Positions 17,083 through 24,286 of a DNA stretch of 30,713 nucleotides are shown here, in pieces (the stretch's first letter is position 1; every line of letters begins with the position of its first letter). The notes under the pieces were generated by a model, which was not told the DNA's origin, searched no databases, and saw only the letters and a list, made by a program, of their open reading frames with translations. Origin of the DNA: a virus; the IMG/VR virus record IMGVR_UViG_3300030104_002852, positions 1-30,713 of that record; one strand, 5' to 3'. The position numbers and the translations under genes are program-made.

Positions 17083-17219
17083 TTATTGTAAAGTTTATAA
17101 ATTTTTAAACATATATATATAAAAGTTGCTAACCCTACCATAACTCTAACAGCTACTGGCAACCATTCTATCCATGTAACTGTCAGACCACTTAAACTTG
17201 CCATTAATGTCTTAGACAT
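17079..17219 (-). CDS. 46-residue single-span membrane peptide, holin-like
   Basis: The ATG at 17219, preceded by AGGAGAAGTT, opens 46 codons; its TGA overlaps the next ATG (ATGA). A hydrophobic helix covers about 19-38 (LPVAVRVMVGLATFIYICLK) and the C-terminus is basic (KIYKLYNK). Size, topology and coupling to the MscS-like gene close to the lysozyme gene suggest a holin or a holin partner. No family can be named with certainty. Confidence 0.6.
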   Translation of the reverse strand: MSKTLMASLSGLTVTWIEWLPVAVRVMVGLATFIYICLKIYKLYNK

Positions 17220-17281
17220 AACTTCTCCTAAATAAAGGAAGCACACAACACACTAAATAAGAGAAGGTTTGCACTTTGGAG

Positions 17282-18478
17282 TCAAACAACAACTTTGAAG
17301 ATTGTTTCTTGTTTGTTTGTTTTTTTAGCTGATTTTGCATTGTATGCTTCCAAACTTTTATCAATTTCATATCCTTTATTACTTACATTCTGTAAATCTA
17401 TTTTTATACCATCTCTATTTCCATTGTTATAAAATATATAACAATTCTGAGATGCTCTACCTGTCAAATTTAAAGCCTTTTCAGAGTAATCATTTGCACC
17501 TACCATACTTGAGCTTCTTGCATAATTATCTCCTACTCTTGCTGAATGAACATGTCCAAATATTACATAATCAATATCTATTGACCTAGTTGAGTACCTG
17601 CCCATTACTTGGTTTATTGCTTTCTCTGTTCCACCCTTTAATCCACCATGTCCATGTAGCAATAATAAGTTTTGACCTGCTATGTTTACTACTATTTCAC
17701 TTGGGTCACCATCTATAAAATTTACTTTAGAATCTTTAAATAAATACCTTAAGCAGTTATAAATCGTGTAATCATAGTTGTCAGTAGCTATTGCATCACT
17801 CCAACCTAGCTCTTTGTTGGCTCTACCTTCATTCCCAACCACACTTGCAACAGATACATTAAAATCTTTATTTAAGTCAAGTATTACTTGTTGCATAATA
17901 TCTACAGATAAAAAAGTAGCTTTAGCCCTGTTTGTAGCTTGGTTTAACAGTTCATCTAACCTTCTATCAGAATTAAGTAAATCTCCTGTTAAAGCCATAA
18001 CTACATTCGTTATATTAGCATTTGCAAAGTATTGTTTAGCTTTAGATACAAAATATTGACATCTTTGAGCTGCAACTTTAAAATCATACCTGTTATTGCT
18101 CAACTCTACCAACTCGTTAAAGTGCAAGTCACTAAATTGGATAACTCCTACTGCTTTGCTGCTACTCTTATGCTTTCTAGTTACCTTGTGTAGCTTATAA
18201 TTTTCAAATAGCTTTTTTAACTCTTTGCTGTATTCCTCTACAGCATTTTCAATTCTTGCATGTTCTCTAAAGCCCTTTCTTTCTATTCTTGTGACATCTT
18301 GGGCTTTTTGTTTTTCTTTCCTATATCTTACATTCTCTCTTAATAAATCTAAATCTGTGATAGGAAATACTGTTCTGCTTCTACATCTTTTGCACCTGTA
18401 TCTTTGTTTCCCATGCTCTATGCCACTCTTGGTTAATTGAATACTATAACAATTAGGGCAACCAAGCCTATCTTGCAT
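17282..18478 (-). CDS. zinc ribbon-calcineurin-like metallophosphoesterase fusion
   Basis: A 398-residue protein. Residues 7-32 form a zinc ribbon (C7PNC10, GKQRYRCKRC with C29 and C32), very like the N-terminal ribbon of IS1/InsA-type transposases. A charged helical linker (45-105) leads to a metallophosphoesterase domain with FSDLHF (D117, H119), LTGDLLN (D166), a VGNEGR motif where GNH(E/D) is usual (215-218), LLHGHG (275-277) and FGHVHS (308-311). Such enzymes hydrolyse phosphodiesters with two metal ions; with a nucleic-acid-binding ribbon, a nuclease role is plausible. The start overlaps the lysozyme stop region and has no visible Shine-Dalgarno, so coupling is likely. Confidence 0.75.
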   Translation of the reverse strand: MQDRLGCPNCYSIQLTKSGIEHGKQRYRCKRCRSRTVFPITDLDLLRENVRYRKEKQKAQDVTRIERKGFREHARIENAVEEYSKELKKLFENYKLHKVTRKHKSSSKAVGVIQFSDLHFNELVELSNNRYDFKVAAQRCQYFVSKAKQYFANANITNVVMALTGDLLNSDRRLDELLNQATNRAKATFLSVDIMQQVILDLNKDFNVSVASVVGNEGRANKELGWSDAIATDNYDYTIYNCLRYLFKDSKVNFIDGDPSEIVVNIAGQNLLLLHGHGGLKGGTEKAINQVMGRYSTRSIDIDYVIFGHVHSARVGDNYARSSSMVGANDYSEKALNLTGRASQNCYIFYNNGNRDGIKIDLQNVSNKGYEIDKSLEAYNAKSAKKTNKQETIFKVVV

Positions 18479-18872
18479 ATTTCATTTGGTCTGATAGTTT
18501 CTTTGCTCTATTGGGTGTCTGTTTAGCCCACTTGCTATTTAGCATTTCAACACTAGCTGCTCTATAGTCTTTCCTCATAATATGGTCTATAGTTTTAGAA
18601 AATTTAGATACACCCTTTACACCAATTTGATAGCACATTTCTATAATAACATCTTGCACTTCTACAGGGCAATCTTGTAAGAATGGAAATTGGTGGTGTG
18701 CTCTTAATTTAAGTTCTGCTAGTTTTCTTTCTAGAATCATATCACAAATATCTTCACCTAGCACTAAATCCTTAATAGCAAAGCCATAGCCTATAGTATC
18801 ATAACCTTCAGTACATTTATAGACTTTAGACCTAAACCCTTCTGATAGTTTAATGTTTTCTATTAGTGACAT
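18468..18872 (-). CDS. endolysin, T4-type lysozyme (GH24)
   Basis: A 134-residue muramidase cleaving the glycan backbone of peptidoglycan. KLSEGFRSKVYKCTEGYDTI aligns with the T4 lysozyme active site: E11, C20 in place of D20, and T26, at the exact E-8-D/C-5-T spacing known for phage lysozymes. C-terminal motifs (VIIEMCYQIGVKGVSKF; NSKWAKQTPNRAKKL) match the family's W...Q.P.RA region. There is no signal peptide or SAR segment, so export must depend on a holin; the nearby membrane peptides are candidates. It starts by TAATG overlap with the previous gene. Confidence 0.9.
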   Translation of the reverse strand: MSLIENIKLSEGFRSKVYKCTEGYDTIGYGFAIKDLVLGEDICDMILERKLAELKLRAHHQFPFLQDCPVEVQDVIIEMCYQIGVKGVSKFSKTIDHIMRKDYRAASVEMLNSKWAKQTPNRAKKLSDQMKYAR

Positions 18873-19180
18873 TACCCTGCTGATTTTGAATATTTTTTAG
18901 GCTGTGCATCTGATATAATAGTAACACCACAAGCAAGGACTGCTGCATTAGCTGCAAAGATTTTGTCTGTTGCTGCTTTTCTTATTATCACAGTATCTAA
19001 TCCTTCTAAACTAAAAGTACCAATATCTGTTCCATCAGATGTGTTTAATGTTACTAAATGCTCTGTTCCTGCAGCAGCAGAATTGTATAGCCTAACAAAT
19101 TCACTTGAGCCTACATTTGAAGACCCTGCATCATCTGTTCCTAAAGCAGCTTCTGTAGTTATTGGTGAAAATATAATCAT
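18872..19180 (-). CDS. small virion-type protein, possible decoration protein
   Basis: 102 residues from the ATG at 19180, which has GGAGG about 10 bases upstream; the longer reading to 19204 lacks a site. The sequence is small, Ala/Thr/Ser-rich and beta-like (EHLVTLNTSDGTDIGTFSLE, then DTVIIRKAATDKIFAAN). Proteins of this look near the capsid gene often decorate virions, but I recognise no specific family. It is coupled to the lysozyme gene at its 3' end. Confidence 0.5.
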   Translation of the reverse strand: MIIFSPITTEAALGTDDAGSSNVGSSEFVRLYNSAAAGTEHLVTLNTSDGTDIGTFSLEGLDTVIIRKAATDKIFAANAAVLACGVTIISDAQPKKYSKSAG

Positions 19181-19182
19181 AA

Positions 19183-19347
19183 TTAAACACCCTCCACTTT
19201 GCAACCTTTAGACTCATACATCTTAATCTCTGCATCTACTAAGCTATCTCTTTTAATTACATTGCCATTAGGCTTTGTAATTTTGTAGCTCATTGCTTTT
19301 ACTTCTTTCTTTACTTCTTTTTTTACTTCTTTCTTTTTATCTGACAT
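19183..19347 (-). CDS. 54-residue Lys/Glu-rich small protein
   Basis: The ATG at 19347 has AGGAG about 9 bases upstream and the frame ends TAA at 19185-19183. The N-terminus is a repeated KKEVKKEVKKEVKA tract, then a compact part (YKITKPNGNVIKRDSL...). The repeated KKEV is visible in the DNA as near-identical units at about 19295-19340. Function unknown; a small head-associated protein is possible. Confidence 0.6.
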   Translation of the reverse strand: MSDKKKEVKKEVKKEVKAMSYKITKPNGNVIKRDSLVDAEIKMYESKGCKVEGV

Positions 19348-19350
19348 ATT

Positions 19351-19617
19351 TTATTCTCCTTGAATAACATTACCTTTATCATCAAAACTTACACCACCAA
19401 AGATGCCTATGTTATCTACACCTTTTCCTTTTTTATTTCTTTCAATTCTGTCAGAAACCTCTTGCACATAATCCATATATTTCATTTTCTTGCCTTTATA
19501 GTATGCTTGTTGTCCTTTATCTTTATTTTGAACAAGCTTTAGTTTTTTGTCAGGGTCAAGCTGACAACCAAAGGTCTTATTATTTAGGTTTCCTATATCT
19601 TTTTTATTGCTTGACAT
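19351..19617 (-). CDS. hypothetical 88-residue hydrophilic protein
   Basis: The first gene after the capsid-gene terminator. It is highly charged (about one quarter Lys), with GKKMKYMDYVQEVSDRIERN in the middle and VDNIGIFGGVSFDDKGNV at the C-terminus. The ATG at 19617 lies only 8 bases beyond the terminator hairpin and has no free Shine-Dalgarno, so expression may be low or coupled to read-through. An alternative internal ATG exists at 19485. Family not recognised. Confidence 0.55.
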   Translation of the reverse strand: MSSNKKDIGNLNNKTFGCQLDPDKKLKLVQNKDKGQQAYYKGKKMKYMDYVQEVSDRIERNKKGKGVDNIGIFGGVSFDDKGNVIQGE

Positions 19618-19621
19618 TGTA

Positions 19622-19651
19622 AGTAAAAGGGTGGCTTTTACACCACCCTTT
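19622..19651 (-). terminator. intrinsic terminator after the capsid gene
   Basis: AAAGGGTGG (19651-19643) pairs perfectly with CCACCCTTT (19634-19626) over an 8-base loop, with T-rich sequence TTTT in and just after the stem end. It lies 10 bases after the capsid stop codon. This fits a partial terminator or 3' stabiliser that sets capsid mRNA above the downstream genes. Confidence 0.7.
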
Positions 19652-19661
19652 CCTTTATCTA

Positions 19662-20555
19662 TTATGAGATTTCAGTATGTATTTCTACACCATGTAAATC
19701 AACTAATTCAGATACTGCCCAATATCCATTGGCTACCAAATTAGTAGATGCACCTAGCTCATTTCTTTCAGTTTTCAACTCTATGAAGTTTCCACCACCA
19801 AAATCAATGAAACCTACACCTATTGCAGTTTTTGAATAGATAGCACCTTTCTTTCTACCTGTAGCACCATCAATTACTTGAGGTGAAGTGAAGAAATCAA
19901 TACCTGCTAAACTAGTTACAAAACCTGCTCTGTAGAATTGCTCACCTACAAAACTAGCTCCACCATGAGCAAATGCACCAACACTTGAAGCAGTTGCTGT
20001 AGTAGCTAGCTCATTAGATAAACCAAAAGAGCCATACATTTGTTGTGGGTGAAGAACTGCTGAGTAAGGTCTTGGAGCATCATTAGTTTCTAAAGAAGCT
20101 ACTGCATCCATTATATCTAAAAACCTTAAGCCATCATCAGTACCTTTGCTTGTAGCAAAACCATCAAATAATGCACATATATTAGCATCCATTTCTGCTG
20201 CTACTGCATTACCTAGAACTTGTCCTGCATTTACCATTAAAGCATCTGCATTACCATGAGCTGCTAAGTCAGTAACTCTTGCATTAATGTGGTTTCTTAA
20301 TACTTCCACATTAGTTGCAGCAGTTGTAATGCTAGTTGCTGCTACTTCTGTATCTTCATCTCCTGTAGCCTCATTAGTTACATCTGATACACCTAGTTTT
20401 GCATATACTGGGAATTGAACAACATTAGAGCCTGGTTGTGCTGCTTGTAGTGAAACAGTGCCAGGAGTTACTGCTGCTTTGTTGAATTGTACTATTGCTG
20501 CTGCAATGGTTTTTCCTAAACCACCTGCTGCAACACCTACATCTGTATTTGCCAT
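19662..20555 (-). CDS. major capsid protein (HK97-like fold likely)
   Basis: A 297-residue protein, Ala/Gly-rich, after a scaffold-like gene and before a terminator. It has an N-terminal helix (AAAIVQFNKAA), an extended region rich in T/A/E (about 55-85), a long helix (about 100-130) and domain segments such as PRPYSAVLHPQQMYGSF (about 160-177) and YRAGFVTSLAGIDFFTSPQV, the pattern of HK97-fold capsids ('...V.hP.q...' then '...G.i.G..v..s...'). Length is typical for capsids with a separate scaffold. The 5' leader (20556-20640) holds AAGGAAACTGTAAA before the ATG. Confidence 0.82.
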   Translation of the reverse strand: MANTDVGVAAGGLGKTIAAAIVQFNKAAVTPGTVSLQAAQPGSNVVQFPVYAKLGVSDVTNEATGDEDTEVAATSITTAATNVEVLRNHINARVTDLAAHGNADALMVNAGQVLGNAVAAEMDANICALFDGFATSKGTDDGLRFLDIMDAVASLETNDAPRPYSAVLHPQQMYGSFGLSNELATTATASSVGAFAHGGASFVGEQFYRAGFVTSLAGIDFFTSPQVIDGATGRKKGAIYSKTAIGVGFIDFGGGNFIELKTERNELGASTNLVANGYWAVSELVDLHGVEIHTEIS

Positions 20556-20640
20556 TTTACAGTTTCCTTATATTACACATTCTTTCAACTGCTAATAGCC
20601 TTCATTTTGAATGTGCTGCTATTTAAAGCTTGTTATTAAA

Positions 20641-21210
20641 TTACTTAATGTAACCTTGAACATTCTGCTCTAAATACTTTTCAGCACCTTTTGGGTCTTT
20701 CATAGCGAACTCTTGTATGCTATCATAACCACCAAAATCACCTTGTGGTGCATTTGAAGCTGCTCTGTTTGTATTTGTAGGAACAGAATTTACTTTAGTT
20801 ACTTTATTTACATACAACTCTAGTTTGTCAAGTGATAGTCCTTCTGCAATAGATTTGTCAGTATCTTCTGTTAGTGATTCCATTAAGGAATTTCTCTTAT
20901 TAGACTTGTACTCCTCGTATTCCTTTACAACAACTGAGGACTTTTCAAGTTTAGCATTAGCTTCATCAAGAAGTGTTTTATATTCACCCTGCTTTTCTAA
21001 CTGCTTCTGCCTAGCTGATTCTTGGTCTGCTTTAAACTTATCTAATTGAGATTGAAGGTCTGATACTTGAGATTTATAATCATTCTTTTGAGTATTAACC
21101 TCATCAAATCTTGACTTAGGGATTGCATCTGATACATTGTTTTGACTAGCTTCTGTGCTAGGTTGATTTACCTGATTTGCTTCAGTTTGAGTTGTGTTGT
21201 TTTCTGACAT
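20641..21210 (-). CDS. head scaffolding protein
   Basis: A 189-residue acidic/basic helical protein with a low-complexity N-terminus rich in N, Q, T and S, a coiled coil at about 40-110 (DYKSQVSDLQSQLDKFKADQ and onward) and a C-terminal part ending AEKYLEQNVQGYIK. Scaffold proteins of this build lie directly upstream of the capsid gene in many phages and are lost during maturation. No protease gene is evident next to it. GAGG precedes the ATG. Confidence 0.78.
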   Translation of the reverse strand: MSENNTTQTEANQVNQPSTEASQNNVSDAIPKSRFDEVNTQKNDYKSQVSDLQSQLDKFKADQESARQKQLEKQGEYKTLLDEANAKLEKSSVVVKEYEEYKSNKRNSLMESLTEDTDKSIAEGLSLDKLELYVNKVTKVNSVPTNTNRAASNAPQGDFGGYDSIQEFAMKDPKGAEKYLEQNVQGYIK

Positions 21211-21284
21211 TTGAACCTCTTTTGTGAGTAATTAGTTTATAAAACTTCGCTATAATATAATTAAAAATACTTAATAAAAAACAT
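21211..21284 (-). promoter_or_regulatory. AT-rich gap, possible promoter for scaffold and capsid
   Basis: A 74-base gap, unusual among genes that otherwise overlap. It contains TATTAT as a possible -10 and a T-rich -35-like stretch about 18 bases upstream, but neither matches consensus well. Strong demand for capsid protein makes an internal promoter plausible. Confidence 0.25.
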
Positions 21285-21773
21285 TTATTTTTTCTTACCT
21301 ATGGTAATAGTGTGTTTTCCTTTAGGCATTCTTTTCTCCAATTCTGCATTTATAGCAGGCAAAACCTCATCAATTACTTTAGGATTTATAGGATACTGCT
21401 TGCTTGTTAGTATCCTTCCTCCATCTCTTAACCAATCTAATTTTTTAGCATGTGCTGACCAACCTATGTAAATAGAATTTTCTTCTACACTAAAACTAGA
21501 ATCAGTATCTAACATTAAATCACCTGAAACAACAGGTGCTCTAGAATTAGAATATGAACCATCTTGCCTTTTAAGTAAGTTAGCCTTTTTTTTATTTTCA
21601 TAAGACTTGCTTTTGTATTTAGGAAATTTTCTATCATCTGCCATTTTAGGATTTGATTTATCAAATGTTATCTTTCTGTATTCATTAACTATTATAGCTT
21701 CAAATATTGTATATGATTGTTCGTCAAAAATTGGGTCAGGCATTTTAAACTTTTTACTTGTTTTTTTAGCCAT
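21285..21773 (-). CDS. virion morphogenesis protein (gpG/HK97 gp10-like)
   Basis: A 162-residue basic protein. The C-terminal part follows a pattern of Mu gpG and HK97 gp10-like neck proteins: APVVSGDLMLDTDSSFSVEE, then SIYIGWSAHAKKLDWLRDGG, i.e. a 'L..TG.L..S......v.iG....YA...' sequence. These proteins act in head completion or tail attachment. It is coupled to the MuF-like gene by a TAATG overlap, with AAGGA upstream. Confidence 0.55.
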   Translation of the reverse strand: MAKKTSKKFKMPDPIFDEQSYTIFEAIIVNEYRKITFDKSNPKMADDRKFPKYKSKSYENKKKANLLKRQDGSYSNSRAPVVSGDLMLDTDSSFSVEENSIYIGWSAHAKKLDWLRDGGRILTSKQYPINPKVIDEVLPAINAELEKRMPKGKHTITIGKKK

Positions 21774-22504
21774 TAATTTTTATCCTTTTCTATAATCTTT
21801 CTAGCACCTTCAGCATCATGTCCAAACTTATCTTGAACTGCTATCTCCCATTTATGCCTGCAATTATAGCCACCACCTCTTGTGAATACATCACTACCAA
21901 ATGCTGATAATATTTCTGCTTTTGTAAGTTCGCCCCTTGACATCATGTCTAAGCACTCAGGTCTAGTTTTCTCATCTAATGCACCTATATACACATATTC
22001 TGTATCTTCAGGCATCTTGTCTATCATTACTTTTGTAACACTTCTGCTATACTCATTCATGGCTGTATCTATTAATGTTTGCAATTGTCTAGGGCTCAAT
22101 GCTCCTTGACCCCTAACTGCTTCTAATACTGTTTGTACTGGACTACCTGCTATGATGCCATTAACTACTTCTTTTTTAATTATCTGTGCCATGCTATCTA
22201 ATGTGTTAAGCAAAGAGCCTGTGCTATAGTTTTTTAGTGCTTGTAAGGTTTCTTCAGATAGTGCTGCAAAGCCTTGTATTGTTTGCAACATTACACCATG
22301 TGAAGCGTTATAAATATTAATAGCATTAGCTGATTTAGCTCTTACTATTTCCATCACATTTAAATCTTCTATAAATAACAAAAATTCTTCAGCAGACTTT
22401 TGCCCTTTTAGTTTGTATAATTGTTCTATAGTTTCTTCTTGTACTTGTAGTAGAATATCTGTAACAAGTTCTGAGTTTTGCTCTATAAATAGTTGGTCTG
22501 ACAT
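21773..22504 (-). CDS. MuF-like minor head protein
   Basis: The ATG at 22504 gives 243 residues; a GTG at 22522 would add six. It is helical through most of its length, with a C-terminal Mu gpF-type module: RQLQTLIDTAMNEYSRS, then YVYIGALDEKTRPECLDM and GGGYNCRHKWE. The D.KTR..C and N.CRH pattern is the family hallmark. MuF proteins are internal head proteins encoded right after the portal. The place, next to portal and before scaffold, is as expected. Confidence 0.75.
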   Translation of the reverse strand: MSDQLFIEQNSELVTDILLQVQEETIEQLYKLKGQKSAEEFLLFIEDLNVMEIVRAKSANAINIYNASHGVMLQTIQGFAALSEETLQALKNYSTGSLLNTLDSMAQIIKKEVVNGIIAGSPVQTVLEAVRGQGALSPRQLQTLIDTAMNEYSRSVTKVMIDKMPEDTEYVYIGALDEKTRPECLDMMSRGELTKAEILSAFGSDVFTRGGGYNCRHKWEIAVQDKFGHDAEGARKIIEKDKN

Positions 22505-22511
22505 TTGCCCA

Positions 22512-22814
22512 TCAACTCCCACTTAATAAACTTGTAACTGATTTCCTTGATTGCCAAAACTTGCATGACCAATATCTAGCCTTTGTCTTGTCTGTTGGTT
22601 TGTTTGAATCGCACTTATGCCTAGCTCTAAAACTTCTTCTCCTCTCATCAGAGAATCTTTTAATAGATAAGTTAGGGTCACCAAACATTACTTTTTTTAC
22701 TTTATCACCTGATTTAACATATACTTGAAATTTCTTTCTACCATAACCTGCCTGCCCCTTAGTGATTCTACTAGGTTTATCTAGGGTTACTTTTCTACCT
22801 TGATATTCTGCCAT
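22512..22814 (-). CDS. conserved phage head-region protein (FGDPN...SFRARHKCD...YWSC)
   Basis: A 100-residue basic protein with the signature KKFQVYVKSGDKVKKVMFGD, then RRSFRARHKCD and RYWSCKFW. I know this pattern from many phage genomes, where it lies in the head block without an assigned function. Two cysteines and a His near the centre could bind metal. Its ATG overlaps the previous stop (TAATG). It is probably an assembly or packaging accessory. Confidence 0.65.
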   Translation of the reverse strand: MAEYQGRKVTLDKPSRITKGQAGYGRKKFQVYVKSGDKVKKVMFGDPNLSIKRFSDERRRSFRARHKCDSNKPTDKTKARYWSCKFWQSRKSVTSLLSGS

Positions 22815-22918
22815 TACTTCTTAGTTTTTCTTCTAACTTTTCTTTTTATAGATTTTTTAACCATTCTTTTCTTTGGTCTGCCTACTTTACTTCCATAAGT
22901 TCCTTTACCTTTTGGCAT
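22814..22918 (-). CDS. 34-residue basic peptide
   Basis: The ATG at 22918, preceded by AAGGAGAATAT, opens 34 codons ending TAA at 22816-22814. The sequence begins MPKGKGTYGSKVGRPKKRMV and ends in Lys/Arg runs. Small basic peptides with this MPKGKGTYGSK start are frequent beside portal genes in phages. It may bind nucleic acid or neutralise DNA in the head; function unknown. Confidence 0.7.
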   Translation of the reverse strand: MPKGKGTYGSKVGRPKKRMVKKSIKRKVRRKTKK

Positions 22919-22927
22919 ATATTCTCC

Positions 22928-24286
22928 TTATACTGGTCTAGTTAATTGTGATAATAATGTGTTTTCTTCTTCTACTTCTTCATCATCTTCTGCTAAGTCT
23001 GCACCACTTCTTTCAAATAAATAATCCTCTGCTGAATCTCTATCAGGAAATCTGTCAGGGTCTTTCTGCATTAGTATATCTGCTTTATCTATTAAACCAT
23101 TAGATAGCTCCCATTCCCACTTATCTCTTTGCTCTTTGTCTGACAATACTTCCATACTTTCTTCAAAGTCTACCTTCTCAAGTTCTCCTGCATCTTTACC
23201 AAAATCAACTGCAATGATTAGCCTTTCTAGTTCAAAAAGTTGTTTCTCTATCTGCCTCCACTTAATAACATCAGATATTCTTTCATCAGTTAGCTCTTGG
23301 TTTCTTAGTTTAATAGCTACACCTGATTGTGCAGTAGTGCCCTCAACGAAGCTAATGTCTATGTGGTAGTTTTGTGCTAACATCTTATAAGCAGTAGTAA
23401 CTGCACTTGTTATTGATTCTACTGTGTTAGGTGGGCTTACTAGATTCATAGTACCATCTGCACCTAAAAAGCTAATCTTATCAGGCCCAACATCTAAATC
23501 ATCTTTCTCTATCATGCTTCCATTCACATAAATATAACCAAATGATTGGAACATTATGTTAGCATTCTTATTGGTTTCTGCTACATTGATAAGCAAATTA
23601 GTTTGTATTAAATCAGAGCTTGCATCTGTATCTAGGTAGCTTGATTCAGGCTTTCCATCTCTCCAACACTCAACAAATGGCAATACACCATAAGGATTAA
23701 TCATGTCAGGGTTAAGCTCATCTGTATAAATCTTTCCATTGTTATCAAATGTGTAGGTATTTTCTTTATCCCAGTACACATACAATTCAGGAGTGCCATC
23801 AAGTACACTATCTCTGCTTGATATAGGATAAACAATAGCAGTAGGCTTTAGTGGGTCATCACCATCAAATATAGGCTCATAATCAAATATAATATCATAT
23901 TCAATATGCTGCTCATCTTTATCATTGTATCTCATGCAAGGCTTTATCAGTACAGCATCAAGTAGGTTGCACATTCTTTCTGCTCTTTGCAGCTTAAAGT
24001 CTTTGTGGTGAAACATCAGAGGAGTTTCTTCTTTTGAGTAGGTTCTTGTAGGTGGCTTCATGTACACTAAGCTAACCCTGTCAACAATTCTTTTAGTAAC
24101 ATTGATATTAGCAGAAGGCACTTTTTCAAATAAAGTAGAATCAAAGTAACCCATAGTGTATGGCAAAGACCTGCCTTTATAGTATTCTAAAGCATCTAAT
24201 CTACTTTCTTTCCACTTGTTTTTTCTTTTCTGACTAGCATCATATTTAGCATTTAAGACAACTAGCTCTGCACTTGATTTTATCAT
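22928..24286 (-). CDS. portal protein
   Basis: A 452-residue protein forming the dodecameric DNA gate at the head vertex. It directly follows terminase and starts in ATGA overlap with it. It has the usual N-terminal helices (ESRLDALEYYKGRSLPYT), a central segment of strands (about 120-220), a long helix (about 300-350, VTTAYKMLAQNYHIDISFVE, then GVAIKLRNQELTDERI) and an acidic C-terminus. The GVAIK...E motif and total length fit the SPP1/Mu-type portal group. Confidence 0.85.
   Translation of the reverse strand: MIKSSAELVVLNAKYDASQKRKNKWKESRLDALEYYKGRSLPYTMGYFDSTLFEKVPSANINVTKRIVDRVSLVYMKPPTRTYSKEETPLMFHHKDFKLQRAERMCNLLDAVLIKPCMRYNDKDEQHIEYDIIFDYEPIFDGDDPLKPTAIVYPISSRDSVLDGTPELYVYWDKENTYTFDNNGKIYTDELNPDMINPYGVLPFVECWRDGKPESSYLDTDASSDLIQTNLLINVAETNKNANIMFQSFGYIYVNGSMIEKDDLDVGPDKISFLGADGTMNLVSPPNTVESITSAVTTAYKMLAQNYHIDISFVEGTTAQSGVAIKLRNQELTDERISDVIKWRQIEKQLFELERLIIAVDFGKDAGELEKVDFEESMEVLSDKEQRDKWEWELSNGLIDKADILMQKDPDRFPDRDSAEDYLFERSGADLAEDDEEVEEENTLLSQLTRPV

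Noticed and set aside
20556-20640. CACATTC/GAATGTG inverted repeat in the capsid leader
   Set aside because: Seven bases with a 26-base loop in AT-rich DNA; too weak to call an operator or terminator.
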